In this document: in pieces, positions 42,598 to 50,893 of the stretch | Position numbering within the stretch: the stretch's first letter is position 1 | How the letters are laid out: each line of letters begins with the position of its first letter | Position numbers and translations under genes: made by a program | Notes under the pieces: generated by a model | What the model was told of the DNA's origin: nothing | Databases searched by the model: none | Seen by the model: only the letters and a program-made list of their open reading frames with translations | Assembly: GCF_001562275.1 (NCBI RefSeq) | Contig: NZ_CP014304.1 | Span: forward strand, 4,464,001-4,528,000 | Source of the DNA: Hymenobacter sp. PAMC 26628 | Lineage (GTDB): Bacteria; Bacteroidota; Bacteroidia; Cytophagales; Hymenobacteraceae | Direction of reading: 5' to 3' | Length of the DNA: 64,000 nt

Positions 42598-43407
42598 CTA
42601 CCCTACCGCCTGCCGGGTAGCTAAATCGAGCCGCTGGCCCGCCACCAGCAAGTGCGTGGTGAGGCCGTGGCCGCTGATGGGCTGCCGGGGCCCCGGGCCC
42701 ACTAGGCTGATATGCTGGGCCGCGGCCGCGTCAAAGGCAAACACCACTTCGTCGCCGAATACCTCGGCGGGCTGGCCGGAGCGCAGCAGCAGGCCGGTTT
42801 CTTCGCTCAGACCCAGGCCCAAGTAGGCGGGCTGGGCCAGCACGGCATGCAGCAGGCGCGGGTAGCGGTGGCGCTCGGCAAAATGCTGGTCGAGCACCAC
42901 GCCCGGCAGCAGGCCCAGGCCGGGTGCCACGCCCACGCCGCCGGGCAGCAAGCTGCGCCAGCCGCGGCCCTCCACCAGCATGAACTCGGCCAGGGCGGCG
43001 GCCCCGGCGCTGGTACCGGCCAGCACGAAGCCCTCGTCGGTGCGGCAGCGCTCCTTCAGGATGGCCAGAAACTCGGTGCCCAGCAGGAACTGGGTCAGGC
43101 GCTCCTGGTTACCGCCGCTGAGGAAAAGCAGGGTTGCCCGGCGTAGGCGCTCTAAGGTGGCTGGCGCGTCGGCGGGGTGGGTTTCGTCCACCTCCAAGTG
43201 GTGCACGTGGGAACAGCCGCGCGCCGCCCACGAGCGGGCGTAGGAACCAGCGGTGCGGGCGGGGTTGGCAATACTTGCGGTGGTAAGCACCTCGATGGGG
43301 GCCCCAGGGTGGGGCAACAGGCCGGCCAGCAGCGCCACCAGGGCCTCATCGGCCCCGCCGCCATAAAGGGCCAGGGTGGCGCGGGGAGCAGCGAAAAGGT
43401 CGGGCAT
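42598..43407 (-). CDS. Cyanophycinase-like S51 family peptidase
   Basis: 269 residues from the ATG at 43407 (MPDLFAAPRATLALYGGG). The Ser nucleophile is in GTSAGAAALAEF; the oxyanion-type segment LFLSGGNQERL and the DQHFAERHRYPRLLHAV stretch with its His match cyanophycinase. The family splits beta-Asp-Arg from cyanophycin or removes alpha-aspartyl residues; the real substrate cannot be told, and no cyanophycin synthetase is in the window. No signal peptide. Confidence 0.85.
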   Translation of the reverse strand: MPDLFAAPRATLALYGGGADEALVALLAGLLPHPGAPIEVLTTASIANPARTAGSYARSWAARGCSHVHHLEVDETHPADAPATLERLRRATLLFLSGGNQERLTQFLLGTEFLAILKERCRTDEGFVLAGTSAGAAALAEFMLVEGRGWRSLLPGGVGVAPGLGLLPGVVLDQHFAERHRYPRLLHAVLAQPAYLGLGLSEETGLLLRSGQPAEVFGDEVVFAFDAAAAQHISLVGPGPRQPISGHGLTTHLLVAGQRLDLATRQAVG

Positions 43408-43573
43408 GGGGCAGCGGGTAAGCGGTAAGGGCGGCAAGATGGGCAGTTTCAGACGGGTGCTTGGGCCCCGCCTACGCTGGGCATACGGCCTGGGGCGGGT
43501 TTCGGCGTAATTTCGTGGCGTAATCCCTTCATCAACCTTGCTTGCCTAGCGAAGCACCACCGCCCGTCCTGCC

Positions 43574-44956
43574 ATGATGCCATTGTCGCCATCCGTGGAA
43601 ACCATCACAGCCCTGATTCAGGAGGGTGAATTTTTTAAGCTCAAGCAGATTCTTCGGGGGTTCCAGCCGGCCGAGTTGGTCACGCTCATCGAGAACGAGG
43701 ACGAGCGGGAGCAGCTCATCATTTTCCGCCTGCTGCCCTTGAGCCTGGCCACGGAGGTGTTCGAGTACCTCGACCTGGACGTGCAGCGGCACTTCCTCGA
43801 CAACCTGGCCCAGGACAAGATGGCCGACATTCTCAACGAGATGTCGCCCGACGACCGCACCACCTTGCTCGAGTTCCTGCCGGCCAATTTTGTGGCCGAA
43901 CTCATCCAGAGCCTGTCGGAGCCCGAGCGCAAGGTGACGCTGGAGCTGCTCGGCTACCCCGAGTACTCGGTGGGCCGGCTGATGACGCCCGACTACATCG
44001 CCATCCGCGAGAACTGGACGGTGCAGCAGGTGCTCGACTACGTGCGCCAGCACGGCGGGCAGTCCGAAACGCTGAACATGCTGTACGTGACCGATGCCCA
44101 CGGCGTGCTCACGGACGACATCCGCATCCGCGAAATTCTGCTGGCTTCGCCCACCGTGCGGGTCCGCGACGTTATGGACCGCCGCTTCGTGCAGCTGCTG
44201 GCCGGCCAGGACCAGGAGGATGCCATCGACGTTTTCCGGCGCAACGACCGGGTGGCCCTGCCCGTGGTGAGCGACCAGGGCATTCTGCTCGGCATTGTCA
44301 CGCTCGACGACATCCTCAGCATCCGGGAGCAGGAAGACACCGAGGACATCCAGAAGTTCGGCGGCTCGGAGGCCCTGGAGGAGCCCTACCTCACCATGCC
44401 CCTGCTGCGGCTGGTGCAGAAGCGCGCCGGCTGGCTGGTCATCCTGTTTTTGGGCGAACTACTGACGGCCTCGGCCATGCAGTTTTTCGAAGGCGAGCTG
44501 CAAAAGGCCATTGTGCTGGTGCAGTTCATCCCCCTGATTATCAGCTCGGGCGGCAACTCGGGCTCGCAGGCCACGTCGCTCATCATCCGGGCCATGGCCC
44601 TGGGCGAGTTCAAGCTCAGCGACTGGTGGCAGGTGCTGCGCCGCGAGTTGGTGGGGGGCCTGCTGCTGGGCCTGATCCTGGGCGTCGTTGGCTTCAGCCG
44701 CATTGCCATCTGGCAAAGCATCACCCCCATCTACGGGCCCCATTGGCTGATGGTGGGCCTCACGGTGGGCTTCGCGCTGGTGGGCATTGTGCTGTGGGGC
44801 TCGCTGGCGGGCTCCATGCTGCCACTCATCCTCAAAAAATTGGGCCTCGACCCGGCCACGTCCTCCGCCCCCTTCGTGGCCACCCTGGTCGATGTGACGG
44901 GCCTCATCATCTATTTCTCGGTGGCGCTGCTGGTGCTGCGCGGCACGCTGCTTTAG
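43574..44956 (+). CDS. mgtE: Magnesium transporter MgtE (copy 1)
   Basis: 460 residues. Residues 1-125: helical MgtE-N domain (MSPDDRTTLLEFLPANFV). 130-250: two CBS domains (TPDYIAIRENWTVQQVLDYV, RVALPVVSDQGILLGIVTLDDIL). About 285-455: five membrane helices with SSGGNSGSQATSLIIRAMALGE and FVATLVDVTGLIIYFSVALL, whose Asp lies in the pore. The cytoplasmic domains sense Mg2+ and gate the channel. A second mgtE on the other strand at 52.4-53.8 kb is similar over its full length. A 17-bp hairpin follows it. Confidence 0.96.
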   Translation: MMPLSPSVETITALIQEGEFFKLKQILRGFQPAELVTLIENEDEREQLIIFRLLPLSLATEVFEYLDLDVQRHFLDNLAQDKMADILNEMSPDDRTTLLEFLPANFVAELIQSLSEPERKVTLELLGYPEYSVGRLMTPDYIAIRENWTVQQVLDYVRQHGGQSETLNMLYVTDAHGVLTDDIRIREILLASPTVRVRDVMDRRFVQLLAGQDQEDAIDVFRRNDRVALPVVSDQGILLGIVTLDDILSIREQEDTEDIQKFGGSEALEEPYLTMPLLRLVQKRAGWLVILFLGELLTASAMQFFEGELQKAIVLVQFIPLIISSGGNSGSQATSLIIRAMALGEFKLSDWWQVLRRELVGGLLLGLILGVVGFSRIAIWQSITPIYGPHWLMVGLTVGFALVGIVLWGSLAGSMLPLILKKLGLDPATSSAPFVATLVDVTGLIIYFSVALLVLRGTLL

Positions 44957-44975
44957 CAGTGGATTAATGGTCGAA

Positions 44976-45018
44976 GGAGTGAGTTGGTGAAGTAGAAATT
45001 GCTTCACCAACTCACTCC
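44976..45018. terminator. Perfect 17-bp hairpin after mgtE
   Basis: Arms 44976-44992 and 45002-45018 pair perfectly around a 9-base loop, 20 bases after the mgtE stop. No T-run follows, so it may be a repeat end as much as a terminator. Confidence 0.6.
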
Positions 45019-45040
45019 GAAGCTGTTCAGGAAGTCTCTA

Positions 45041-45148
45041 GAACGTCATGCTAAGCTTGCCGAAGCATCTCTCCCGCAGCAGTAATCAATAGAGTAGTCA
45101 GCGGCAGAGATGCTTCGACTGCGCGGACGCTAGATAAGCATGACGTTC
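45041..45148. repeat. MITE-like dispersed repeat
   Basis: 108 bases ending in perfect 12-base inverted termini GAACGTCATGCT / AGCATGACGTTC. The inner CGAAGCATCTCT / AGAGATGCTTCG pair is also matched, while the right arm has about 10 extra bases. No coding capacity. Similar GAACGTCATGCT...GAAGCATCTC repeats are common between Hymenobacter genes. Confidence 0.75.
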
Positions 45149-45197
45149 AATTCTGAATTTCCAGACCTCCTAAATAGCTTCTCCTTCACTAATTCAC

Positions 45198-45602
45198 TCA
45201 ATCCAACTTACGGCGGTTGGCTTTTTTGTCGCTCTGGATCTTTTTGCCTTCCAGGCGTTTGCGTACGGCGCCGCGGCTGGGCTTGGTGGCGCGGCGGGGC
45301 TTGGGGCGGTGCAGGCTTTTGAGCAGCAGGGCGTGGAAGCGGGCCAGCACAATTTCCTTGTTGCGGAGCTGGCTGCGGTCGTCTTGGGCGGTGAGCAGCA
45401 GCAGGCCATCGGCCGTGAGCTGGGGCCCCAGCTTTTCGAGGATGAGCTGCTTCTGCTCGTCGGTCAGCACCTGCGAGTCCAGCAGGTGCCAGCGCAACTC
45501 CACGCGGCTTTCCACCTTGTTCACGTTTTGGCCCCCCGGACCGCTGGCACGGCTGGTCTGGAAAACGATTTCGGGCAGAAACGCAGCGGTGGGCGGCAGC
45601 AT
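45198..45602 (-). CDS. arfB: Peptidyl-tRNA hydrolase ArfB (ribosome rescue)
   Basis: 134 residues. The GGQ motif is in ASGPGGQNVNKVESRVELRW at residue 22 onward and the basic tail (KPRRATKPSRGAVRKRLEGKKIQSDKKANRRKLD) is the part that enters the empty mRNA channel. The protein frees ribosomes stalled at mRNA ends. Length and both elements fit ArfB rather than RF1/RF2. Dispersed repeats lie on both sides. Confidence 0.95.
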   Translation of the reverse strand: MLPPTAAFLPEIVFQTSRASGPGGQNVNKVESRVELRWHLLDSQVLTDEQKQLILEKLGPQLTADGLLLLTAQDDRSQLRNKEIVLARFHALLLKSLHRPKPRRATKPSRGAVRKRLEGKKIQSDKKANRRKLD

Positions 45603-45609
45603 GGGGTTG

Positions 45610-45717
45610 AATTAAAAATGAAGAATTAAAAATGAGTTGTTCAACGCTTGCTCGGATGATTGCAGGACACTGCCTACGTGCTCATTTTTAATTTTTAATT
45701 CTCCATTTTTAATTCTT
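45610..45717. repeat. AT-rich inverted repeat between fabH-like gene and arfB
   Basis: AATTAAAAATG steps (near 45611-45635) are matched in inverse orientation by CATTTTTAATT steps (near 45681-45714). The whole lies exactly between the FabH-like stop and the arfB start. Very low GC for this genome; no gene seen in it. Confidence 0.65.
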
Positions 45718-46665
45718 TTACTTCGTCAGCAGCATGGCCCCGTAGGAGTAGCCGCCGCCGAACACGGTGATGATGACGTTGTTGCCGGGGCGCAGCGTAT
45801 CCCAGACTTCGGCCAGGCCAATGGCGGCGCCGGCGCAGCCGGTGTTGCCCAGGCGCTGGATGTTGTTCACGGCCCGCTCAGGGTCGAGGCCCAGCTGCTT
45901 GGTCACGTTCACCGAAATGCGCAGGTTGGCCTGGTGCGGGATGAGGTAGGTCAAGTCATTGGCCACGAGGTGGTGGCGGTCAAGCAGCGTCTGCGTCACG
46001 CGCGTCATGTAGGTGCAGGCCTGCTGGAACACGTCGCGCCCGTACGGCATCACGATGCCTTTTTCCACCGGCTTCAGCGTCACGGCCTCGTCGGCCTTGC
46101 CCACGGGAGCCGCCCCGCCGGTGATGACCTCGGCAATGCGCAGCGGCTGGGGCCCCAGCGGCTCCTTGGTGATGAGCAGGGCCGCTGCGCCGTCGCCCCA
46201 CAAGTGGCCGGCCATCGTGTCTTCCTCGTTGTTGTAGGCCGTGTTGTGCTCGCTCACCACCACCAGGGCGCGGCGGGCCTTGCCCATGGCAAAGTAGCCT
46301 TCCACAATCTCCACGGCGTTCAGCAGCGACGAGCAGGCCGAAGAAATGCTCACCGTCGGGATGTCGTTGATGTTCAGCGCGCGCTGTACGGCGTGGGCGG
46401 CGGTGTAGATGGTGTCGTGCGGGGTGTAAGTTCCGGCCACGATGAGGTCAATGCTGGCCGCGTCGAACGCCGGGATTTCGGCCAGCAACGCCTGGGTGGC
46501 GGCCACGGCCATGGTGTTGGCGTTTTCGCCGGGACCCGCCTTGCGGCGCTCCCGGATGCCGGTGCGCTCGATAATCCAGTCAGAAGCCAGCCCGTTGAGG
46601 CGGGTGAAGTGCTCGTTGGTAACGACGGCCGTCGGCAGGTAAGCGGCCACGTGGTGTAAATACAC
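45718..46665 (-). CDS. fabH: 3-oxoacyl-ACP synthase III family protein
   Basis: 315 residues from a GTG at 46665. The catalytic triad is complete: Cys111 in ISSACSSLL, His244 in LIPHQANLRI and Asn274 in RLGNTGCAGA. C-terminal GGGYSYGAMLL is typical. KAS III starts fatty acid chains by condensing acyl-CoA with malonyl-ACP. No other fab genes are adjacent, so it may be a paralogue for a special starter unit rather than the main FabH. Confidence 0.9.
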   Translation of the reverse strand: MYLHHVAAYLPTAVVTNEHFTRLNGLASDWIIERTGIRERRKAGPGENANTMAVAATQALLAEIPAFDAASIDLIVAGTYTPHDTIYTAAHAVQRALNINDIPTVSISSACSSLLNAVEIVEGYFAMGKARRALVVVSEHNTAYNNEEDTMAGHLWGDGAAALLITKEPLGPQPLRIAEVITGGAAPVGKADEAVTLKPVEKGIVMPYGRDVFQQACTYMTRVTQTLLDRHHLVANDLTYLIPHQANLRISVNVTKQLGLDPERAVNNIQRLGNTGCAGAAIGLAEVWDTLRPGNNVIITVFGGGYSYGAMLLTK

Positions 46666-46721
46666 GGAGGGTGGTAATTAGCGCGAGAAAAGACCGATAT
46701 GGTCTCCCTATGAATAAAAGC

Positions 46722-46745
46722 CAAAGCTAAACGGCCGCAAAAGTA
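46722..46745 (-). promoter_or_regulatory. Two candidate -7 boxes upstream of the fabH-like gene
   Basis: Minus-strand TAGCTTTG (46722-46729) and TACTTTTG (46738-46745), 57 and 73 bases upstream of the GTG start. Either or both may be used. No clear -33 TTG. Confidence 0.45.
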
Positions 46746-46861
46746 CGGGCCCCGGGCCGCTCCGGGTAGCAGCCCCTTTGCCCCAAGCGTATCAAAAAGG
46801 CTCTGTTGCGCGTTCAAACGCCCGTTGCCGGGCGAAGTTCGCCGGCACCTGGTACAACATT

Positions 46862-47386
46862 ATGGCCTTTTTCCGTCTCCTTTTGAAACCCAACCCCTTA
46901 CTGCTGACACTGCTGGGGGCGGGCTTGGCCCAGCCCGCTGCCGCCCAAAAGTACCGCACCGCCGCAGGCCTGCGCCTGGGCAGCCCCTACGGCATCACGG
47001 TGCAGCAGGCCGTGGCCCCGCGCGTGACGCTGGAAGGCATCGTGGGCTTGGCTTCGCGCGAGGTAACGGGCACGGTGCTGGGCGAGTATCACTTCGGCAT
47101 TTTGGGGCGCAGCCTGAACTACTACCTGGGCGCCGGCGGCCACTTGGGCAATAATAAGGACACCGGCCGCTTCGGCGGCTTCGACGCCGTTGTGGGCATC
47201 GAGTACAAGATTGCCTTCTTGCCCTTGGTACTCAGCTACGATTTTAAGCCGAGCGTGGAAATTAATAGCAGCGATTGGGCACGGTTCCCTACGGCGCTGT
47301 CGGTGCGGTACGTGCTCTTCAAGCAGCGCAACAAAACCATCGGCGAGCGCAGCCGCAGCCTGTTCGACAAAGTGCGGGGCCGCTAG
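46862..47386 (+). CDS. Small outer-membrane-like protein
   Basis: 174 residues from the ATG at 46862. A signal peptide ends near ...AQPAAAQ, and the mature part alternates polar and hydrophobic residues (LGEYHFGILGRSLNYYLGAGGHLG, VVGIEYKIAFLPLVLSYDF) like a small beta-barrel. No named family. It is divergent from the fabH-like gene and convergent with the DUF3667 gene (16 bases apart). Confidence 0.75.
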   Translation: MAFFRLLLKPNPLLLTLLGAGLAQPAAAQKYRTAAGLRLGSPYGITVQQAVAPRVTLEGIVGLASREVTGTVLGEYHFGILGRSLNYYLGAGGHLGNNKDTGRFGGFDAVVGIEYKIAFLPLVLSYDFKPSVEINSSDWARFPTALSVRYVLFKQRNKTIGERSRSLFDKVRGR

Positions 47387-47402
47387 GGGCCCCAGCGGCG
47401 GC

Positions 47403-48506
47403 CTAAAACAGGGCGGCGCCGGCCACTCCCACCAGCAGCACCACCAGCAGCAGCACGCAGCTATAGGCCGTGCCCAGCAGCAGCGACTTGGCCACCGTCT
47501 TGCCCCAGCTTTGCTGGTAGAAGGTGTGCATCGCCACCACGAAGTAGACGATGGGCGCCAGATTGAGCAGGTTACTCAGCCAGTCCGGGGCGTGCAGCTT
47601 GTCGAGTCCGATGAGCAAGGCAATGAAAATAAACAGGAAACACTGCACGTGGATGGTGAACACCAAGTGGCTGATGTAGTAGCGGTGCTGCCGAAAATAG
47701 GCCCCCTTGAGCAGCAGCGCAGCCAGCGGCATCAGCAAAAACAGTAGGATGGAGCCACCCCGCAACACCTGGTGCACCACTTCCTCGCGGGTTGAATGCA
47801 CCCAGCGCGCCGCGCGCCGCACTACCAGCCGGTGGAAGTAGTCGGGCTTGTCGCCGTTTTTGCGCAGCACCGAATCGACTTGTGCGTCGGTGGGGTTGGT
47901 GGGCAAGTGGTCGGCAATGGTTTTTAATGAGCCCCCCGAGTTGCCCAAGCTTTCCACGCCGGGGCCGCGCGGCCCCTTTTTGGGGCCCCGGGCCACGCCC
48001 GGGGGAATCGGGTTTATAGCGGCGGCAACGGTGCGGTTCAGGGAGTCCAAGCTTTGCCGCCGCCGCACTTTTTGTTTTGGCGTCAGCTTGCTGGAATCAG
48101 CGCCTAGCCCTAGTTTCATGCCGTCCAGGGCGTCAATTTTAACCAGCTGCTTCGTCTCGGTACGCTCCGCTGGTTCTTCGTGGCCCAGCACGGTGCCCAG
48201 CAGCAGGAAAAAGACAAAGCTGATGAACACGTACAGGCGGATGGGCGGCACGTAGGGCACGCGCTGCCCGGCCAAAAAGCGCCGCGTGAGTTCGCCAGGC
48301 CGAAACAGCAGCAGCCCCGCCGTGCGAAACACCTTGCCGTCGAAGTGGAAAATCCCCTCCAGAAACTCCTCCGCCACGTGGCCGAAGCTGATTTCGACGG
48401 CGTGGTTCTGCTGCCCGCATCGGGGGCAAAACTCGCGGGGCTCGCCGGGCACGAAGGCGAAGTGGCAGTTGGCGCAGTCGGCCTGTTGGGTAGCGTGGTG
48501 GGCCAT
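47403..48506 (-). CDS. DUF3667 domain membrane protein
   Basis: 367 residues from the ATG at 48506 (MAHHATQQADCANC). The N-terminus has a zinc-ribbon pattern, CANCHFAF...FCPRCGQQN, followed by FLEGIFHFDGKVFRTAGLLLFRPGELTRRFLAGQR..., which is typical of DUF3667. One helix at about residue 90 and four near the C-terminus. Function unknown. The divergent AsmA-like gene starts 170 bases away. Confidence 0.88.
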   Translation of the reverse strand: MAHHATQQADCANCHFAFVPGEPREFCPRCGQQNHAVEISFGHVAEEFLEGIFHFDGKVFRTAGLLLFRPGELTRRFLAGQRVPYVPPIRLYVFISFVFFLLLGTVLGHEEPAERTETKQLVKIDALDGMKLGLGADSSKLTPKQKVRRRQSLDSLNRTVAAAINPIPPGVARGPKKGPRGPGVESLGNSGGSLKTIADHLPTNPTDAQVDSVLRKNGDKPDYFHRLVVRRAARWVHSTREEVVHQVLRGGSILLFLLMPLAALLLKGAYFRQHRYYISHLVFTIHVQCFLFIFIALLIGLDKLHAPDWLSNLLNLAPIVYFVVAMHTFYQQSWGKTVAKSLLLGTAYSCVLLLVVLLVGVAGAALF

Positions 48507-48560
48507 GAGCGCAAACGGAGGAAAGGCCCTGCCAAGAAATAGGCAGGCAAGCCGTTGGCG

Positions 48561-48568
48561 CAAATATA
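48561..48568 (-). promoter_or_regulatory. -7 box upstream of the DUF3667 gene
   Basis: Minus-strand TATATTTG, 54 bases upstream of the ATG at 48506. No clear -33 TTG. Confidence 0.55.
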
Positions 48569-48675
48569 TCGTTTGGGTCCACCCCGGCGCGAGCGGGGCC
48601 CCCGGCGCCCTGCCCCGCCGGGAGCCGCAACCTGCACCGGCACCTTTTCCGTTAAAAGTGCTTCATCACCTTGCC

Positions 48676-50853
48676 GTGCAGATTACTACTACTTCTGCCC
48701 CGCCCGCGCGGCCGCACCGCTGGCTTCGCCGCGGCTTGTGGGGCCTGGGCTTGCTCGCGGGACTGCTGGTACTGGCCGTGTGGCTGGGCCTCGACCCCTG
48801 GCTGCGCCGCACCATGGAAAAGCAAGTAACCAAGCAAACGCACGGCCAGTACCGCCTCACCATCAGCAGCCTGCGCACCCGCTTGCTGCCACGGGCCATG
48901 CACCTGCGCGGCCTCGACCTGCGCCCCGCCACCCCCGCCCTGGCCGACACCCTGCCCCGCCTGCACCTGCGCCTGGCCCGCCTCGACCTTCGCGGCCTGG
49001 GGCTGCTGGCGCTGCTGCGGGGCCAAACCGTGCCGCTCGACAGCCTCGTGCTCGACTCGCTGCACCTGCGCGTGGAGGCCCTGGCCCGGCGGCCGGCGCC
49101 CCACCCGGGGCCCCCGCTCTACCAGCAGCGGCCGGCGCGGCTGGGCTACGTGGCGGTGCGGCACGCCAGCGGCAGCTTTGGCCCGGCCGGGGCCCCCGTG
49201 GGCGCGCTGGCCGCGGCCAACGTGGTGGCCCGCGACATGCTCTTTACCCCCGCGGGGGCGGCCGATTCGGCGCGGCTGGGCTTTGCGGCGGCGTGGCAGG
49301 CCACACTGCGCGGGCCCGCGGGCCAGCTAGGCGGGCACAAGCTGGGGGCCCAGCTGGTTTATTTTTCGAGCCAAGAACAACTGTTTCGCCTCGATTCGCT
49401 GCGCATTGCGCCGCCGCAGCCGGGGCAGGGCAAGCCGGGGGCCGTGCGCGTGTCGATGACGCTGCCGCGCCTGGTGGTGCGCGGCCTGCGGGCGGCCACC
49501 TGGCAGCACCAGCACCACCTCGTGGCCGATTTGGCGCGGCTGACGGGGCCCCGGCTCACGTTCCGGCCGCCGGCCGAGGCGCCGCCGCCGCTGTGGCAGC
49601 TGCTGGCGCCCCTCACCAAGCGCACCGACTTGGGCCGCTTGACCATCGACGATGGCTACATGGCCGTGGCGGGCCTAAGCCACCAGCCGGCGGTGCGGCA
49701 CGTGTACGCCGAGGCCCGGGCCCTGCGCGTTGATTCGGCCGCGGGGCAGACCGGGGCGAAGCGCATTGTGTACGCCCGCGCCTGGAAGGGGCACACAGGG
49801 CGCCTCTCAGCCGTGTTCGACGCGCCGGTGTACCCGGCCAGCGCCGAGCGGCTGGAAGTTGACACCGACGCCCACCTACTGAAAATGAGTAAGTTGTCGG
49901 TGCGCCCCACGCTTACGGCGGCTCAGCTCAATCTGCGCAGCGGCTACCAGGTATCGCAGCTCGCGGCCCGCATTGGCACGCTGCGGGCCCAGGGGTTCGA
50001 CTTCTACACCCTCTCCGACCGCAGCCAAGTGCGAATGGAGCGGCTGGTGCTGGAGCAGCCCTGGCTGCAGTTGGGCAGCGACGGCCGGGGCCCCCTGAAC
50101 CCGCACCCGTCCATCATAACGCCCGAAGCCGTGCGCAAATTCAAGCTGTTGGTGGACGTGAGGCGGCTGGACCTGCGCAACGGCACCATCGCCACGCGGT
50201 ACCGCAGCACGAGCACGCCGCTGGTGGGCACGCTCAGCATCACGCGCTTCGACGCCACTTTGCGCAACGTCAGCAACGACCCGCGGCGGCAGTCGCGCCA
50301 GCACCCGCTCACGGGTACGGCTACCGCCTACTTGCAGGATAGTTGCCGGATGCAGTTGCACTTAGCGGCGCCGCTGCTCGACCCCCAGGGCCGCCACCGC
50401 CTGTGGGGCAGCTTCGGGCCAGCACCGCTTGGCATCCTCAACCCCATGACGCGGCCCACGCGCCTGCTTGCCTTCAAAAGCGGCGACGTGCAACGCATTC
50501 AATTCGCAATGAACGTCAACCGCCAGCAAGCCACCGGCCAGGTTTGGGCCGAATACACTGGACTGAAATTCGACCTTTTGGGCTACAAAAAAGGCGAGGT
50601 AAAAAAGACGCTGTGGAGCCGTACCAAGAGCGGGCTGGTGAACGGCCTGGTGATTCGCGACAACAACCCGCGCCCCAGTGGCCGCATGGTGGTGGGCGAC
50701 ATGGAAGTGCGCCGCGACTTGCGGGCCTCGGTGTTTACCGTGTGGCGGCAGGGCCTCATCCGGGGCGTGCTGCACAGCGCCGGCGTGCCCAGCGCACTTG
50801 CCCAAAAGCTTAGCCAGCAGGCCGACCAGGGCCCCCTGCCCGGCCGCAAGTAG
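48676..50853 (+). CDS. AsmA-like inner-membrane-anchored protein
   Basis: 725 residues from a GTG at 48676, which lies 17 codons before an N-terminal membrane helix (LWGLGLLAGLLVLAVWLGL). The longer open frame upstream overlaps the divergent DUF3667 gene. After the helix comes the AsmA-type start, QYRLTISSLRTRLLPRAMHLRGLDL, then a long beta-rich periplasmic body. AsmA-like proteins are thought to carry phospholipids between membranes. The assignment is by layout, not by strong motifs. The sequence is very rich in Leu, Ala and Arg, as expected from the high GC content. Confidence 0.7.
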   Translation: MQITTTSAPPARPHRWLRRGLWGLGLLAGLLVLAVWLGLDPWLRRTMEKQVTKQTHGQYRLTISSLRTRLLPRAMHLRGLDLRPATPALADTLPRLHLRLARLDLRGLGLLALLRGQTVPLDSLVLDSLHLRVEALARRPAPHPGPPLYQQRPARLGYVAVRHASGSFGPAGAPVGALAAANVVARDMLFTPAGAADSARLGFAAAWQATLRGPAGQLGGHKLGAQLVYFSSQEQLFRLDSLRIAPPQPGQGKPGAVRVSMTLPRLVVRGLRAATWQHQHHLVADLARLTGPRLTFRPPAEAPPPLWQLLAPLTKRTDLGRLTIDDGYMAVAGLSHQPAVRHVYAEARALRVDSAAGQTGAKRIVYARAWKGHTGRLSAVFDAPVYPASAERLEVDTDAHLLKMSKLSVRPTLTAAQLNLRSGYQVSQLAARIGTLRAQGFDFYTLSDRSQVRMERLVLEQPWLQLGSDGRGPLNPHPSIITPEAVRKFKLLVDVRRLDLRNGTIATRYRSTSTPLVGTLSITRFDATLRNVSNDPRRQSRQHPLTGTATAYLQDSCRMQLHLAAPLLDPQGRHRLWGSFGPAPLGILNPMTRPTRLLAFKSGDVQRIQFAMNVNRQQATGQVWAEYTGLKFDLLGYKKGEVKKTLWSRTKSGLVNGLVIRDNNPRPSGRMVVGDMEVRRDLRASVFTVWRQGLIRGVLHSAGVPSALAQKLSQQADQGPLPGRK

Positions 50854-50893
50854 GGCCCCCGGGGGCGCTAGCTGCGCCCCCAGCCAGCGGCTT

